NCBI GenBank assembly: GCA_030038605.1
Contig: JASHSU010000121.1
Span: 1 to 36,479 of the forward strand
Source of the DNA: Thermoplasmata archaeon
GTDB taxonomy: Archaea; Thermoplasmatota; Thermoplasmata; Lutacidiplasmatales; UBA184
Reading direction: 5' to 3'
DNA length: 36,479 nt
Made by a program: the position numbers and the translations under genes. The notes under the pieces are model-generated. The model was given only the letters and a program-made list of their open reading frames with translations, had not been told where the DNA came from and did not search any database. Positions 23,476 through 31,690 of this stretch are shown in pieces. How positions within the stretch are numbered: position 1 is the first letter of the stretch; each line of letters begins with the position of its first letter.

Positions 23476-23922
23476 ATGGCGACCCGCTCGAAGAAGGTGT
23501 CCCGACCGAAATCTCGCGCCCGACCCCGCACCGCCCACCCGTCCCCGCGACCCGCCGACCGGCCGCATCTGGCCAGCGTCGCCGTGGTCGTCGCGGACCG
23601 GCGTCGGTCGGTCCGGTGGTACACGGAAACGTTCGGGCTCGACCACCTGGTGGACATGGACCACTGGCAGACGGTCGGTGAGAAGGGTCGGCCCACCCAA
23701 GTTCACATCTGCCAGGTCTCCGAGTACGACGATACCGCCCCGCTCGAGCCCGGGAACGCGGGGATCGCGTTCCGCGTCCCGGGGGATTTTGTCGCCGCAT
23801 GTCAGGCGCTCGCCGACCGAGGGGTCGAGTTTTCGGTCCCGGCGACCCACGCCGAGTGGGGCTGGTGGGCCATGATCAAGGACCCCGACGGGAACGAACT
23901 CACCATCCTGCCGGAAGACTGA
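23476..23922 (+). CDS. Glyoxalase/bleomycin-resistance (VOC) superfamily protein
   Basis: The 148-residue protein has a single VOC module pair: HLASVAVVVADRRRSVRWYTETFGLDHL at the start and KDPDGNELTILPED at the end, with potential metal ligands His (HLASV) and Glu (NELTIL). Substrate unknown; the family includes glyoxalases, epimerases and resistance proteins. The first 30 residues are Lys/Arg/Pro-rich and do not belong to the domain. A CTTATCT box at 23438-23444 lies 32-38 nt before the ATG. Confidence 0.85.
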   Translation: MATRSKKVSRPKSRARPRTAHPSPRPADRPHLASVAVVVADRRRSVRWYTETFGLDHLVDMDHWQTVGEKGRPTQVHICQVSEYDDTAPLEPGNAGIAFRVPGDFVAACQALADRGVEFSVPATHAEWGWWAMIKDPDGNELTILPED

Positions 23923-24011
23923 ACCGCGGAGCGTCCCGGCGTCCGGACGGGTCGTCCGGCCCCCGCGGGCGACCGTGCGGCGCTCTCTCTCGGCGGCCGC
24001 CAGCCGAACGC

Positions 24012-24018
24012 CTAAATA
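24012..24018 (+). promoter_or_regulatory. TATA box for the EF-1-alpha/uS10 operon
   Basis: CTAAATA lies 34-40 nt upstream of the ATG at 24052 in the 129-nt gap after the VOC gene. It predicts a leader of about 10-15 nt for a highly expressed transcript. Confidence 0.65.
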
Positions 24019-24051
24019 GGGGGACCTGTTGGCCGCGCCCGGAGCCCCTCG

Positions 24052-25332
24052 ATGGCAAACAAGCCCCACCTCAACATCGTCTTCATTGGCCACGTCGACC
24101 ACGGCAAGTCCACGACGGTCGGACGCCTCCTCCTGGATACGGGGTACATCCGGCAGGAAGAGATCGACAAGTTCCGCGCGGAGGCCGAGGCGAAGGGCAA
24201 GGCGACGTTCGAGTTCGCCTGGGTCATGGACGACCTCAAGGAAGAGCGCGAGCGGGGTGTCACGATCGACATCGCCCACCGGCGCTTCGACTCCCAGAAG
24301 TACTACTTCACGATCATCGACGCGCCCGGCCACCGGGATTTCGTCAAGAACATGATCACGGGGACGAGCCAGGCCGATGCGGCCGTGCTCGTCTGTTCGG
24401 CGGCGGAAGGGGTCCAGGAGCAGACCCGGGAGCACATCTTCCTCTCGCGAACGCTCGGCGTCACCCAGATGATCGTCGCGATCAACAAGATGGACCGCCA
24501 GGAGGTCGCCTACAAGGAGGCGAAGTACGAGGAGGTCAAGGAGGAGCTGACGAAGCTGCTCAAGAACGTCGGTTTCAAGATCGACCAGCAGATCGTCTTC
24601 GTTCCGATCTCCGCGTTCAAGGACGACAACATCAACAAGCCCAGCCCCAACATGCCCTGGTACAAGGGCCCGACCCTCCTGCAGGCGCTCGACAACCTGC
24701 AGGTCCCCAACAAGCCGACCGACAAGGCGCTCCGCCTGCCGGTCCAGGACGTCTACACCATCACGGGCATCGGCACGGTCCCGGTGGGCCGCGTCGAGAC
24801 GGGCAAGCTCAAGGTCGGCGACAAGATCATCTTCCTTCCCTCGGGGAAGGGCGGCGAGGTCAAGTCGATCGAGATGCACCACGAGTCGGTCCAGGAAGCG
24901 ATCCCCGGCGACAACGTGGGCTTCAACGTCCGCGGCATCGACAAGAACGACATCCGCCGCGGGGACGTCGCGGGCCCGGCCGCCAACCCGCCGACCGTCG
25001 TCGAGAGCTTCACCGCGAACATCCAGGTGCTGAACCACCCGAGCGTCATCACGGTCGGGTACACGCCGGTGTTCCACTGCCACACGGCCCAGGTCGCCTG
25101 CGAGTTCACCGAGCTGCTGAAGCGCCTGGACCCCAAGACGGGTCAGACGGCCGAGGAGAACCCCCAGACGCTCAAGACCGGGGACGCGGCGGTCGTGAAG
25201 ATCACGCCGAAGCGCCCGCTCGTGCTGGAGAAGTACAAGGAGTTCCCCCAGTTGGGCCGCTTCGCCGTCCGCGACATGGGTCAGACCGTCGCGGCGGGCG
25301 TCGTCGTCGACCTCAAGAAGCGCGAGGCATAG
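24052..25332 (+). CDS. tuf: Translation elongation factor 1-alpha
   Basis: The 426-residue GTPase delivers aminoacyl-tRNA to the ribosome. G1 GHVDHGKST, switch [11 protein letters not shown]3 [12 protein letters not shown], and G4 INKMD are all intact, followed by the two beta-barrel domains. As is usual in archaea, uS10 follows immediately (37 nt). Codon use is strongly biased to C-ending codons, as expected for a very highly expressed gene. Confidence 0.99.
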   Translation: MANKPHLNIVFIGHVDHGKSTTVGRLLLDTGYIRQEEIDKFRAEAEAKGKATFEFAWVMDDLKEERERGVTIDIAHRRFDSQKYYFTIIDAPGHRDFVKNMITGTSQADAAVLVCSAAEGVQEQTREHIFLSRTLGVTQMIVAINKMDRQEVAYKEAKYEEVKEELTKLLKNVGFKIDQQIVFVPISAFKDDNINKPSPNMPWYKGPTLLQALDNLQVPNKPTDKALRLPVQDVYTITGIGTVPVGRVETGKLKVGDKIIFLPSGKGGEVKSIEMHHESVQEAIPGDNVGFNVRGIDKNDIRRGDVAGPAANPPTVVESFTANIQVLNHPSVITVGYTPVFHCHTAQVACEFTELLKRLDPKTGQTAEENPQTLKTGDAAVVKITPKRPLVLEKYKEFPQLGRFAVRDMGQTVAAGVVVDLKKREA

Positions 25333-25369
25333 GCCTCTCGGGACGTCGCGGGAGAGGGCGGAGCTATCG

Positions 25370-25678
25370 ATGCAGAAGGCTCGGATCGCTCTCTCGGGAA
25401 CGGACGCGGGGAAGGTCGACTCGATCTGCAAGCAGATCCGGGAGATCTCCTCCAAGACCGGGGTCGAGATCTCCGGCCCGATCCCCCTGCCCACCAAGCG
25501 GCTCAAGGTCCCGGTCCGTAAGGGACCGGACGGCGGCGGCACGAGCACGATCGACCACTGGGAGATGCGGATCCACAAGCGGCTCATCGACCTCGCGGCC
25601 GACGAGCGCGCGCTCCGTCAGGTGATGCGCATCCAGGTCCCGGACGGCGTCAACATCGAGATCGTGCTGACCGGGTAG
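25370..25678 (+). CDS. rps10: Ribosomal protein uS10
   Basis: The 102-residue protein matches archaeal uS10: [40 protein letters not shown] and [13 protein letters not shown]. It is part of the 30S head. It sits directly behind EF-1-alpha, and the archaetidylserine decarboxylase GTG starts 4 nt after its stop, so lipid genes are probably on the same transcript. Confidence 0.98.
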   Translation: MQKARIALSGTDAGKVDSICKQIREISSKTGVEISGPIPLPTKRLKVPVRKGPDGGGTSTIDHWEMRIHKRLIDLAADERALRQVMRIQVPDGVNIEIVLTG

Positions 25679-25682
25679 CCGG

Positions 25683-26309
25683 GTGTTCGCGCCGGGCGCG
25701 GCCCGCCCCCTGGGCGTCGGCGCGGCGGTCCTTCTGCTCGGTGCCGGGGTCGAGGTCGCCGGAGTACTGCCTCGCTCCTATGTACTCGTCGCGTTCCTCG
25801 TCCTCGGCGCCGGCCTCTGGGGGTTCTTCGCCGCCTTCTTCCGCGACCCGGATCGGACCCCGGGCGAGGGCGTCGTGTCGGCCGCGGACGGCGTCGTCCG
25901 GGCGGTCACGGACGAGGGGGACCGGACGCGGGTGTCGGTCTTCATGAACGTCACCAACGTCCACGTGAACCGGCTACCGATGGACGCCACGTTCGCGGCG
26001 ATCGGGACCGCCGGCCACGGCTACCGGCCTGCCTATCGGCCGGACGCGGACCGGAACGTCGCGCGCACGTACGACCTCTCCACCCCCTACGGCCCCGTTC
26101 AGGTCGTGCAGGTGACGGGCATCGTGGCCCGTCGTCTGGTCTCGTTCGTACGGCCGGGCGACACCCGGCGCAAGGGGGACCGGTTCGGGATGATCGTGCT
26201 CGGCTCACGGGTCGACGTCCTCTGGCCGCGCGACCGGCTCTCGCCGACGGTCGCGCCCGGCGACCGGGTGCGCGCGGGCGTGACGACCATCGCACGGGAG
26301 CGCCGGTGA
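25683..26309 (+). CDS. asd: Archaetidylserine decarboxylase (phosphatidylserine decarboxylase-related)
   Basis: The 208-residue proenzyme has one or two N-terminal membrane helices (GVGAAVLLLGAGVEVAGVLP; VLVAFLVLGAGLWGFFAAFF), then FFRDPDRTPGEGVVSAADG, FMNVTNVHVNRLP and RKGDRFGMIVLGSRVDV. Its Gly-Ser would self-cleave to give the pyruvoyl group. It should make archaetidylethanolamine from archaetidylserine. The length matches the short PSD class. GTG start; its stop overlaps the next GTG (GTGA), the gene for the preceding step of the same pathway. Confidence 0.93.
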   Translation: MFAPGAARPLGVGAAVLLLGAGVEVAGVLPRSYVLVAFLVLGAGLWGFFAAFFRDPDRTPGEGVVSAADGVVRAVTDEGDRTRVSVFMNVTNVHVNRLPMDATFAAIGTAGHGYRPAYRPDADRNVARTYDLSTPYGPVQVVQVTGIVARRLVSFVRPGDTRRKGDRFGMIVLGSRVDVLWPRDRLSPTVAPGDRVRAGVTTIARERR

Positions 26310-27052
26310 CGGACCGCTGGCGAGTGTTCGCCAACCTGGCGACCCTGGCCAACGCGGTGCTGGGCGTCGGAGCCGTCCTCTACATCCTCGGTGGCAACAA
26401 GCTCTGGGCGATGCTGTTGATCGCTTCCGCGATCGGGTTCGACGGCCTCGACGGGATGATGGCCCGACGGAGCACGGCGCCGCGCACGTCGTTCGGCCGG
26501 GTCGCGGACTCCGTCGCCGACGCGACGACGTTCGGCGTGGCCCCGGCGTTCCTCATCGCCGTGCACACGTCCAACGTCGGCACGTGGCAGCCGTGGGCGA
26601 CGTACGCGGTGGTCCTGGCCGGCGCCTATCTTGCCGCGGCGGTCGCCCGGCTGGTCTACTTCACGGCCCGCGCCTACCAGCGGAGCGATTTCCTCGGCGT
26701 GCCCACCCCACAGAGCGCGCTCGCCGTCATCGTCGCGATCCTCTTCCACGACACCCCGGCGTTCCAGTCGGTCCAGCCGATCGGCCTCCTCGTCGGGACC
26801 GCCGCGCTCGCCGTCCTGATGGTCGTCCCAATCCCGTACCCGAAGATCCGTCGCGGCGCTCCCCTCCGTCTCCCGATGGCCGTCACCGCCGTCGCGGCCG
26901 CCGTCGCCCTGACCGTCCTGCAGTTCCGCCCCGCGACCGGCACCCCGCTCTACACCCTCGCCCTCATCGCCTCGTACGTGCTGCTGGTCGGCGTGGCCGT
27001 CTACTACGTGATCGGGCCGTTCACCGTCCGCCGGGAGGCTCCGGCCCACTGA
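26306..27052 (+). CDS. Archaetidylserine synthase (CDP-alcohol phosphatidyltransferase)
   Basis: The 248-residue integral membrane protein carries the complete CDP-alcohol phosphatidyltransferase signature DG-x2-AR-x8-G-x3-D-x3-D (DGMMAR ... GRVADSVAD) near residue 50, then about six to eight hydrophobic helices. With the decarboxylase fused translationally upstream (GTGA), it is best read as the enzyme joining CDP-archaeol and L-serine. Myo-inositol-phosphate or glycerol-phosphate specificity cannot be excluded from sequence, but the neighbour supports serine. Confidence 0.92.
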   Translation: MTDRWRVFANLATLANAVLGVGAVLYILGGNKLWAMLLIASAIGFDGLDGMMARRSTAPRTSFGRVADSVADATTFGVAPAFLIAVHTSNVGTWQPWATYAVVLAGAYLAAAVARLVYFTARAYQRSDFLGVPTPQSALAVIVAILFHDTPAFQSVQPIGLLVGTAALAVLMVVPIPYPKIRRGAPLRLPMAVTAVAAAVALTVLQFRPATGTPLYTLALIASYVLLVGVAVYYVIGPFTVRREAPAH

Positions 27053-27056
27053 TCCG

Positions 27057-27452
27057 ATGGCCCGCCGACGAACCCTGCACCGCGCCGGACTTTCCCGACG
27101 CGAGGCGCTCCTGTTCGAGGCCGGCGTCAAGCTCGGCGGCGTGTTCCATCAGTACCTCGGCGTACCCGTCACGCCCCGAACGGCCCCCGGCCTTGCACGG
27201 ACGATCGAGGCGGCCGTCGGACTGCAGCCGTACGTCGACGCTGTCCGGGTCCGTATCGACCCCCGCCGCGGGGGGCCGGCCGGACGGGGCCGCTTCGCCT
27301 ACCACTACCTGGTGGCGGAGATGCTGGACGTCCGCGTGCGACTGGTCGACGGCGACGTCGCGGTGACCGCGCGCCTGGCCCACCGGCCGGACCTGCGGTA
27401 CCCGCTCATGAGCGTGGAGGCCGTTCGGCCGACCCGCACCGGGCGCGCCTAG
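27057..27452 (+). CDS. mptD: Dihydroneopterin aldolase, archaeal MptD type
   Basis: The 131-residue protein matches the archaeal MptD family, which is unrelated to bacterial FolB: REALLFEAGVKLGGVFHQYLG carries the conserved Glu and His, followed by QPYVDAVRVRIDP and FAYHYLVAEMLDV. It cleaves 7,8-dihydroneopterin to 6-hydroxymethyl-dihydropterin and glycolaldehyde in pterin (tetrahydrofolate or tetrahydromethanopterin) synthesis. It lies 4 nt after the archaetidylserine synthase gene. Its TAG stop shares CTAG with the citrate synthase stop. Confidence 0.9.
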   Translation: MARRRTLHRAGLSRREALLFEAGVKLGGVFHQYLGVPVTPRTAPGLARTIEAAVGLQPYVDAVRVRIDPRRGGPAGRGRFAYHYLVAEMLDVRVRLVDGDVAVTARLAHRPDLRYPLMSVEAVRPTRTGRA

Positions 27453-28582
27453 ACCCGTGACGCGATCGGGACGTAGGGCAGGTCGACCGGTCCGATGTAC
27501 TTGGCCGTCGGCCGGATGAGCCGAAGGTCCTGGTACTCCTCGAGGACGTGGGCGGTCCAGCCCGCGACCCGGCTCGCCGCGAAGACCGGGGTGAACAGGT
27601 CGTGCGGGATCCCCATGAGGCTGTAGACCGAGCCCGAGTACAGGTCGACGTTCGGGTAGAGCCCCTTCTCCTGGTGGACGACCCGCTCGACGACCCGGAG
27701 CAGCTCGTAGTAGTGCAGGTCCCCCTTCGCCTCGCCGATCCGACGCGACCACTCGCGCAGGATCGTCGCCCGGGGGTCCTCGACCTTGTAGACCCGGTGC
27801 CCGAACCCCATGATCCGTTCGTGACGGGCGAGCTTCGCCTTCACGACCTCCTCGGCCCGATCCGGGGCGCCGATCTCGTCCAGGAGCTCCATCACCCGCT
27901 CGTTGGCGCCGCCGTGCAGCGGTCCCTTGAGCGTACCGACCGCGCTCGTGACGGCGCTGTAGAGGTCGGAGAGCGTGGAGGCGGTCACGCGGGCGGCGAA
28001 CGTCGAGGCGTTCAGCTCGTGGTCCGCGTGCAGGATGAGCGCGACATCCATCGCGCGGGACTCGAGCTCGGTCGGCTCGCGGTTGAGCAGCGCGTAGAGG
28101 AGGTACGCGGCGTGGGAGAGCGCCGGCCGGGACTCGAGCGGCGGCAGGCCGGCCCGGCGGCGGTGGAACTGTCCGAGGATCGACGGGAGGGCCGCCGTGA
28201 GACGTTGGGCGCCTCCGATCGAGCTCGCACCGGGCCGGCTCTCGTCCGGCTCGAAGAGGGAGAGCTCGCTGACGGCGGTGCGGAGCACGTCGATCGGCGC
28301 GGCCGTGGACGGCATCGCGTCGAGACGGGCGACCATCGCGTCGGGCAGGGTCCGCAGCTCGGTCAGGCGGTGACGCAGCGCCGCGAGCTGGTCGGACGTC
28401 GGCAGCCGGCCATACCAGAGCAGGTAGGCCGTCTCTTCGAACGACGAGTGCGCGGCCAGGTCCCGGATGTCGTACCCCTCGTAGATCAGGCGGCCTTCCT
28501 TGCCGTCGATGAAGCAGAGGTGCGACTCGAGCGCGACGACGTCCTGGAGGCCGCGCTGGACCTCTTCGGTGGGACTCGGCAT
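27449..28582 (-). CDS. gltA: Citrate synthase
   Basis: The 377-residue protein condenses oxaloacetate and acetyl-CoA. HADHELNASTFAAR, the catalytic His in GPLHGGANERV and the His in MGFGHRVYKVEDPRA are all present, with the catalytic Asp expected near LYPNVDLYSGSVY. Size matches the short archaeal/type I dimeric form. 2-Methylcitrate synthases look alike, so some activity on propionyl-CoA is possible. The minus-strand gene starts 36 nt downstream of the MFS transporter; a CATTAAGGGG stretch at the transporter's end may serve as its promoter. Confidence 0.95.
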   Translation of the reverse strand: MPSPTEEVQRGLQDVVALESHLCFIDGKEGRLIYEGYDIRDLAAHSSFEETAYLLWYGRLPTSDQLAALRHRLTELRTLPDAMVARLDAMPSTAAPIDVLRTAVSELSLFEPDESRPGASSIGGAQRLTAALPSILGQFHRRRAGLPPLESRPALSHAAYLLYALLNREPTELESRAMDVALILHADHELNASTFAARVTASTLSDLYSAVTSAVGTLKGPLHGGANERVMELLDEIGAPDRAEEVVKAKLARHERIMGFGHRVYKVEDPRATILREWSRRIGEAKGDLHYYELLRVVERVVHQEKGLYPNVDLYSGSVYSLMGIPHDLFTPVFAASRVAGWTAHVLEEYQDLRLIRPTAKYIGPVDLPYVPIASRV

Positions 28583-28618
28583 TCCTTCCGAACCGGAGGG
28601 CGCGAGACGGGTGTCCCC

Positions 28619-30037
28619 TTAATGGGTTTTCGCGGCGGCGACGGATTCCGGAGCCCGGCGCGGCTCCGGTGCGGCCACGTCGGGCGCGGGGGCGGTCGGG
28701 GGCCCGGCCCGCGCGTACTTCCGACGGGCGTACGCCACCGAGGCCGCCGTCCAGATCGGCAACGAGGCGAGGAGCGCGCCGGCGGAGACGAGGAACACGA
28801 GCCGGAAGCTCCCGAACGAGGCCAGCACCGCGGAGAGACCGGCGCCCGCCACGGCGGCGGCGCCACCGAGGGCGCTGCTGACCCCGAGCAGGCTGCCCGC
28901 GTCCCGGTGCTCGAGCCCCCGGAACAGCATGAGCGAGCTCGCCGTGGTGTAGGCGGCGATCGCCGCCCCCAGGAGCCCGAACGTGAGCACGTTCTCCGCG
29001 AAGGCGCCGCTCCGGGCGGCGATGTAGAAGGTGAACCCGGCCGTGGCGAGGTAGCCGACCGCTCGCACGTACGTCGCCCACTGGACCAGGCGGTCCGAGC
29101 CGAATCGGCTGACCATCCCTCCGGAGAGCGGGAAGAGGAGCATCTGGGCGAAACTGTTGGCGAAATTGACGAGGAAGATGGCCGAGGCGGCCAGCCCGAC
29201 CGAGACCAGGTACGGGGTGTACGAGATGTTGTACAGGTTGGAGGCGAGGTTGAACAGGAACGTGGCGGCGAAGATGAGGGGCAGTTCGTGGTGGAGCTCC
29301 TCCCGGGCCCAGCGTCGGAAGCGGGCCAGGGCGCCGGCCCGGAGGTTCGGCCGTCGGGGGAAGAACGGGATGGCGATGTGAAACGAGGCGGAGACACGGA
29401 TCCGCGAGAGCAGGCTCTCCGGGTGACGGGCGACCTGGGCCGTCGTCAGGTTCCGCGGCGGATCCTTGACCCCGAACCAGAGGGCGAGGGCGCTGGCCGC
29501 GGCGAGTCCCGCGAGCAGGTACAGGAGGGAGAGCAGGGCGTCGTTCGCGAGGGTCCAGAAGTAGCCGATGAGCACCCCGAGGACGGAGCCGATGATGCTC
29601 ATCTCCTGGAACGAGGCGTAGGCGTTGGCCCGTTCGTTCTCGGTGAATTTCTCCAGGATGAGCAGGTTGGAGGCGCTCGCCCCGGCCGGCGCGATGAGAC
29701 CGACCACGGTGTAGATGGCGAACAGGGCCCCCAGTGTGTGGACGAACGCGAGCAGCAGGTAGAGGGCGGCGTAGCCGCCGAAGTTGATCGCCAGGAACAG
29801 CCGACGGGCCGGGTACCGGTCCGACAGGTGGCCCCAGACGACGCTGGAGAGGATCACCGCGGCGTTGAACAGGGTCGCGGCGAGCGCGACGTCCGTCCAG
29901 GTCTCGTGGAGGACGATCAGGATCAGGAGCGGCAGGACGACGCCGAAGCCGGACGTGGCGGCGTTGATGGGGATGAACCCGGCCAGCCAGGGGCGCGCGA
30001 CCAGCCGCCGCGGCCAGGTACGCAACGACAGTACCAT
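28619..30037 (-). CDS. Major facilitator superfamily transporter
   Basis: The 472-residue protein has about 12 hydrophobic segments. The loop 2-3 motif GHLSDRYPARRLFLAI matches the MFS signature A, and a long cytoplasmic loop (FGVKDPPRNLTTAQVARHP to ARFRRWAREELHHE) divides the halves. Substrate unknown; drug or sugar efflux types are equally possible. The ATG at 30037 is chosen because TTTTAATA on the minus strand (30065-30072) lies 28-35 nt upstream and the extra N-terminus in the longer frame is basic and non-hydrophobic. The C-terminus is Ala/Pro-rich. Confidence 0.9.
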   Translation of the reverse strand: MVLSLRTWPRRLVARPWLAGFIPINAATSGFGVVLPLLILIVLHETWTDVALAATLFNAAVILSSVVWGHLSDRYPARRLFLAINFGGYAALYLLLAFVHTLGALFAIYTVVGLIAPAGASASNLLILEKFTENERANAYASFQEMSIIGSVLGVLIGYFWTLANDALLSLLYLLAGLAAASALALWFGVKDPPRNLTTAQVARHPESLLSRIRVSASFHIAIPFFPRRPNLRAGALARFRRWAREELHHELPLIFAATFLFNLASNLYNISYTPYLVSVGLAASAIFLVNFANSFAQMLLFPLSGGMVSRFGSDRLVQWATYVRAVGYLATAGFTFYIAARSGAFAENVLTFGLLGAAIAAYTTASSLMLFRGLEHRDAGSLLGVSSALGGAAAVAGAGLSAVLASFGSFRLVFLVSAGALLASLPIWTAASVAYARRKYARAGPPTAPAPDVAAPEPRRAPESVAAAKTH

Positions 30038-30064
30038 CGGTGGACGTCGCGTCGAGAAGGTCCG

Positions 30065-30072
30065 TATTAAAA
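30065..30072 (-). promoter_or_regulatory. TATA box for the MFS transporter
   Basis: TTTTAATA on the minus strand lies 28-35 nt before the ATG at 30037. This supports that start over the longer reading frame. Confidence 0.65.
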
Positions 30073-30154
30073 TCAGGTCGAGTCCACTGGACACGCTCCG
30101 GGCGTCGCGCGCCGCCCTTCCGGCGGAGAACCGGCGTCGCCTGCCGGACAACCC

Positions 30155-30160
30155 TTATAA
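30155..30160 (+). promoter_or_regulatory. TATA box for the RAM-domain gene
   Basis: TTATAA (in CCCTTATAAGC) lies 40-45 nt upstream of the GTG at 30200 and predicts transcription from about 30182-30186. The minus-strand MFS promoter is only about 85 nt away. Confidence 0.65.
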
Positions 30161-30199
30161 GCAAAGGCGGTTCCTCGACCCCCCGAGGCGACTTCTGGC

Positions 30200-30433
30200 G
30201 TGGCGATCGGCTTCGTCCTCATCAGCACCGCTCCCGCGAAGGAGCATGAAGTCTACACGGAGCTCCTCCGCGTGAAAGGGATCGTCGAGCTGCACCCCCT
30301 GTTCGGGGAGTATGACCTGATCGCCAAAGTCGAGGCGGAGGACTTCAACGCCCTGGGTCAGCTCGTGGTCGACAAGATCCGCTCGGTCCCCGGGGTCATC
30401 GACACCAAGACGCTCACCGGCATCAAGTTCTGA
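30200..30433 (+). CDS. Stand-alone Lrp/AsnC ligand-binding (RAM) domain protein
   Basis: The 77-residue protein is just the alpha-beta RAM fold: MAIGFVLISTAPAKEHEVYTELL, VELHPLFGEYDLIAKVEA and SVPGVIDTKTLTGIKF. There is no DNA-binding domain. Such stand-alone RAM proteins form rings, bind amino acids and may modulate full-length Lrp regulators. GTG start; a membrane protein gene follows after 10 nt. Confidence 0.88.
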   Translation: MAIGFVLISTAPAKEHEVYTELLRVKGIVELHPLFGEYDLIAKVEAEDFNALGQLVVDKIRSVPGVIDTKTLTGIKF

Positions 30434-30443
30434 AAGGTCTCAC

Positions 30444-30773
30444 ATGCTCGAACTCGTGGCAACCTCGGTCAACATCGACATCTGGGCGTTCCTGGCCATC
30501 CTCCTGCTGGTGTTCGGCCTCTTCCTCATCCTCGCCGGGATCTTCACGGCCTACTTCGGGAGCGGCAAGAGCCGCACCATCGGCGTCGTCCTGCTCGTCG
30601 TCGGGCTGGTCGTGGGCCTGCTGGTCGGCTACCTCTACTCGGCCGGAACCTTCGGGAACCACGCCCACCAGCTGGGCAACCTGCTGCTCGAGTCGTTCCT
30701 GGTCATCGTCGCCGCGGTCATCGGCGCCTTGGTCGCGATCGGGATCTTCCTGGTCGCCATCATGAAGTCCTAG
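30444..30773 (+). CDS. Small membrane protein, three predicted helices
   Basis: The 109-residue protein is mostly hydrophobic, with helices near AFLAILLLVFGLFLILAGIF, TIGVVLLVVGLVVGLLVGYL and SFLVIVAAVIGALVAIGIFL. No family is recognised. Spacing of 10 nt from the RAM gene and 17 nt to the next gene suggests a shared transcript. Confidence 0.75.
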   Translation: MLELVATSVNIDIWAFLAILLLVFGLFLILAGIFTAYFGSGKSRTIGVVLLVVGLVVGLLVGYLYSAGTFGNHAHQLGNLLLESFLVIVAAVIGALVAIGIFLVAIMKS

Positions 30774-30790
30774 GCGCCCGGTAGGAACCC

Positions 30791-31630
30791 GTGGCCCCCC
30801 GTGCGGGCCGACTCCGAACCCGGGGTCTCGTCACGCTGACGTCCGACCTGGGGTGGGCCTATGCCGCCCAGATGAAGGGGGCGCTCCTCCGGGCGGCCCC
30901 CTCCCTGACCCTCGTCGACCTGACCCACGACCTGCCCCGACACCGCATTCCGGAGGCGGCGTTCGTCCTGCGGGCGATGGCCACCAGCTTTCCACCGGGT
31001 ACCGTTCACGTCGCGGTCGTCGACCCCGGCGTCGGGGGACGCCGGGCCCCGATCGCCGTACGGTGCGGGGACGGCTCGGTGCTCATCGGTCCGGACAACG
31101 GCGTGCTGGGACCCTTGGCGACCCGACTGGGCCGGCCGGTGGGGTATCGTATCGACCCGGGGCGGCTTGCGGGTCCGGGCCGGGTCGGGACGACCTTCGA
31201 CGGACGCGACCTGTTCGCTCCGGCGGCCGCCCGTATCGCCTCCGGCACCCCCCTCGAGCGCCTGGGCCGTCGGGCGGAGTTCTCCCAGGGCTCTCTGCCC
31301 GAGCCCCACCGCTCGGGTGACCGGCTGGCGGGTGAGGTCGTCCACGTCGACCATTTCGGGAATCTCATCACGAACGTGCCCACGGCCTGGGTGGCGACGA
31401 CGGCGCCCGCGGTGCACGTCGCGGTCGGGCGAGGTCGGCGCCGCGCGGTCCGCTGGGTCGTCTCGTACGAGGAGCTCGGACGGGGTCGGCTGGGCGCCCT
31501 GGGCTCGAGCTTCGGTACGGTCGAGATCGCGGTCGCCGAAGGGAACGCCGCCCGCCGACTGCGGGCGACCACCGGGACCCCGGTCCGCCTCGGGGGCCGG
31601 GGGCGGCCGCCCGGCCAACCGCGAGCGTGA
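30791..31630 (+). CDS. DUF62-family SAM hydroxide adenosyltransferase homologue with His-to-Asp triad change
   Basis: The 279-residue protein matches the SAM hydrolase/halogenase family: LTSDLGWAYAAQMKG, VVDPGVGGRRAPIAV, IGPDNGVLGPLA, DGRDLFAPAAA and VDHFGNLITNVP. The archaeal enzymes split SAM to adenosine and methionine with a triad Asp68, Arg75, His127 (P. horikoshii numbering). Here Asp78 and Arg85 are kept with the same spacing, but the His position is Asp137 (TFDGRD). The halogenase-specific 23-residue insertion is not obvious. Activity is therefore uncertain. Starts at GTG 30791. Confidence 0.88.
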   Translation: MAPRAGRLRTRGLVTLTSDLGWAYAAQMKGALLRAAPSLTLVDLTHDLPRHRIPEAAFVLRAMATSFPPGTVHVAVVDPGVGGRRAPIAVRCGDGSVLIGPDNGVLGPLATRLGRPVGYRIDPGRLAGPGRVGTTFDGRDLFAPAAARIASGTPLERLGRRAEFSQGSLPEPHRSGDRLAGEVVHVDHFGNLITNVPTAWVATTAPAVHVAVGRGRRRAVRWVVSYEELGRGRLGALGSSFGTVEIAVAEGNAARRLRATTGTPVRLGGRGRPPGQPRA

Positions 31631-31690
31631 TTAGCGTGTCCCGTCTCGGCCGCGGACACCGGCTCCGGGACCCCGGAGCCGGCGACTGAG

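Noticed and set aside
23266-25587. 773-codon minus-strand frame opposite EF-1-alpha
   Set aside because: Antisense shadow of a strongly codon-biased gene; no motifs.
28619-30037. MFS gene as part of a resistance or export island
   Set aside because: No regulator, mobile element or biosynthetic cluster beside it; neighbours are core metabolic genes.
27021-30164. 1047-codon minus-strand frame across citrate synthase and MFS genes
   Set aside because: Shifted frame of two genuine minus-strand genes; Arg/Pro/Gly-rich without domain structure.
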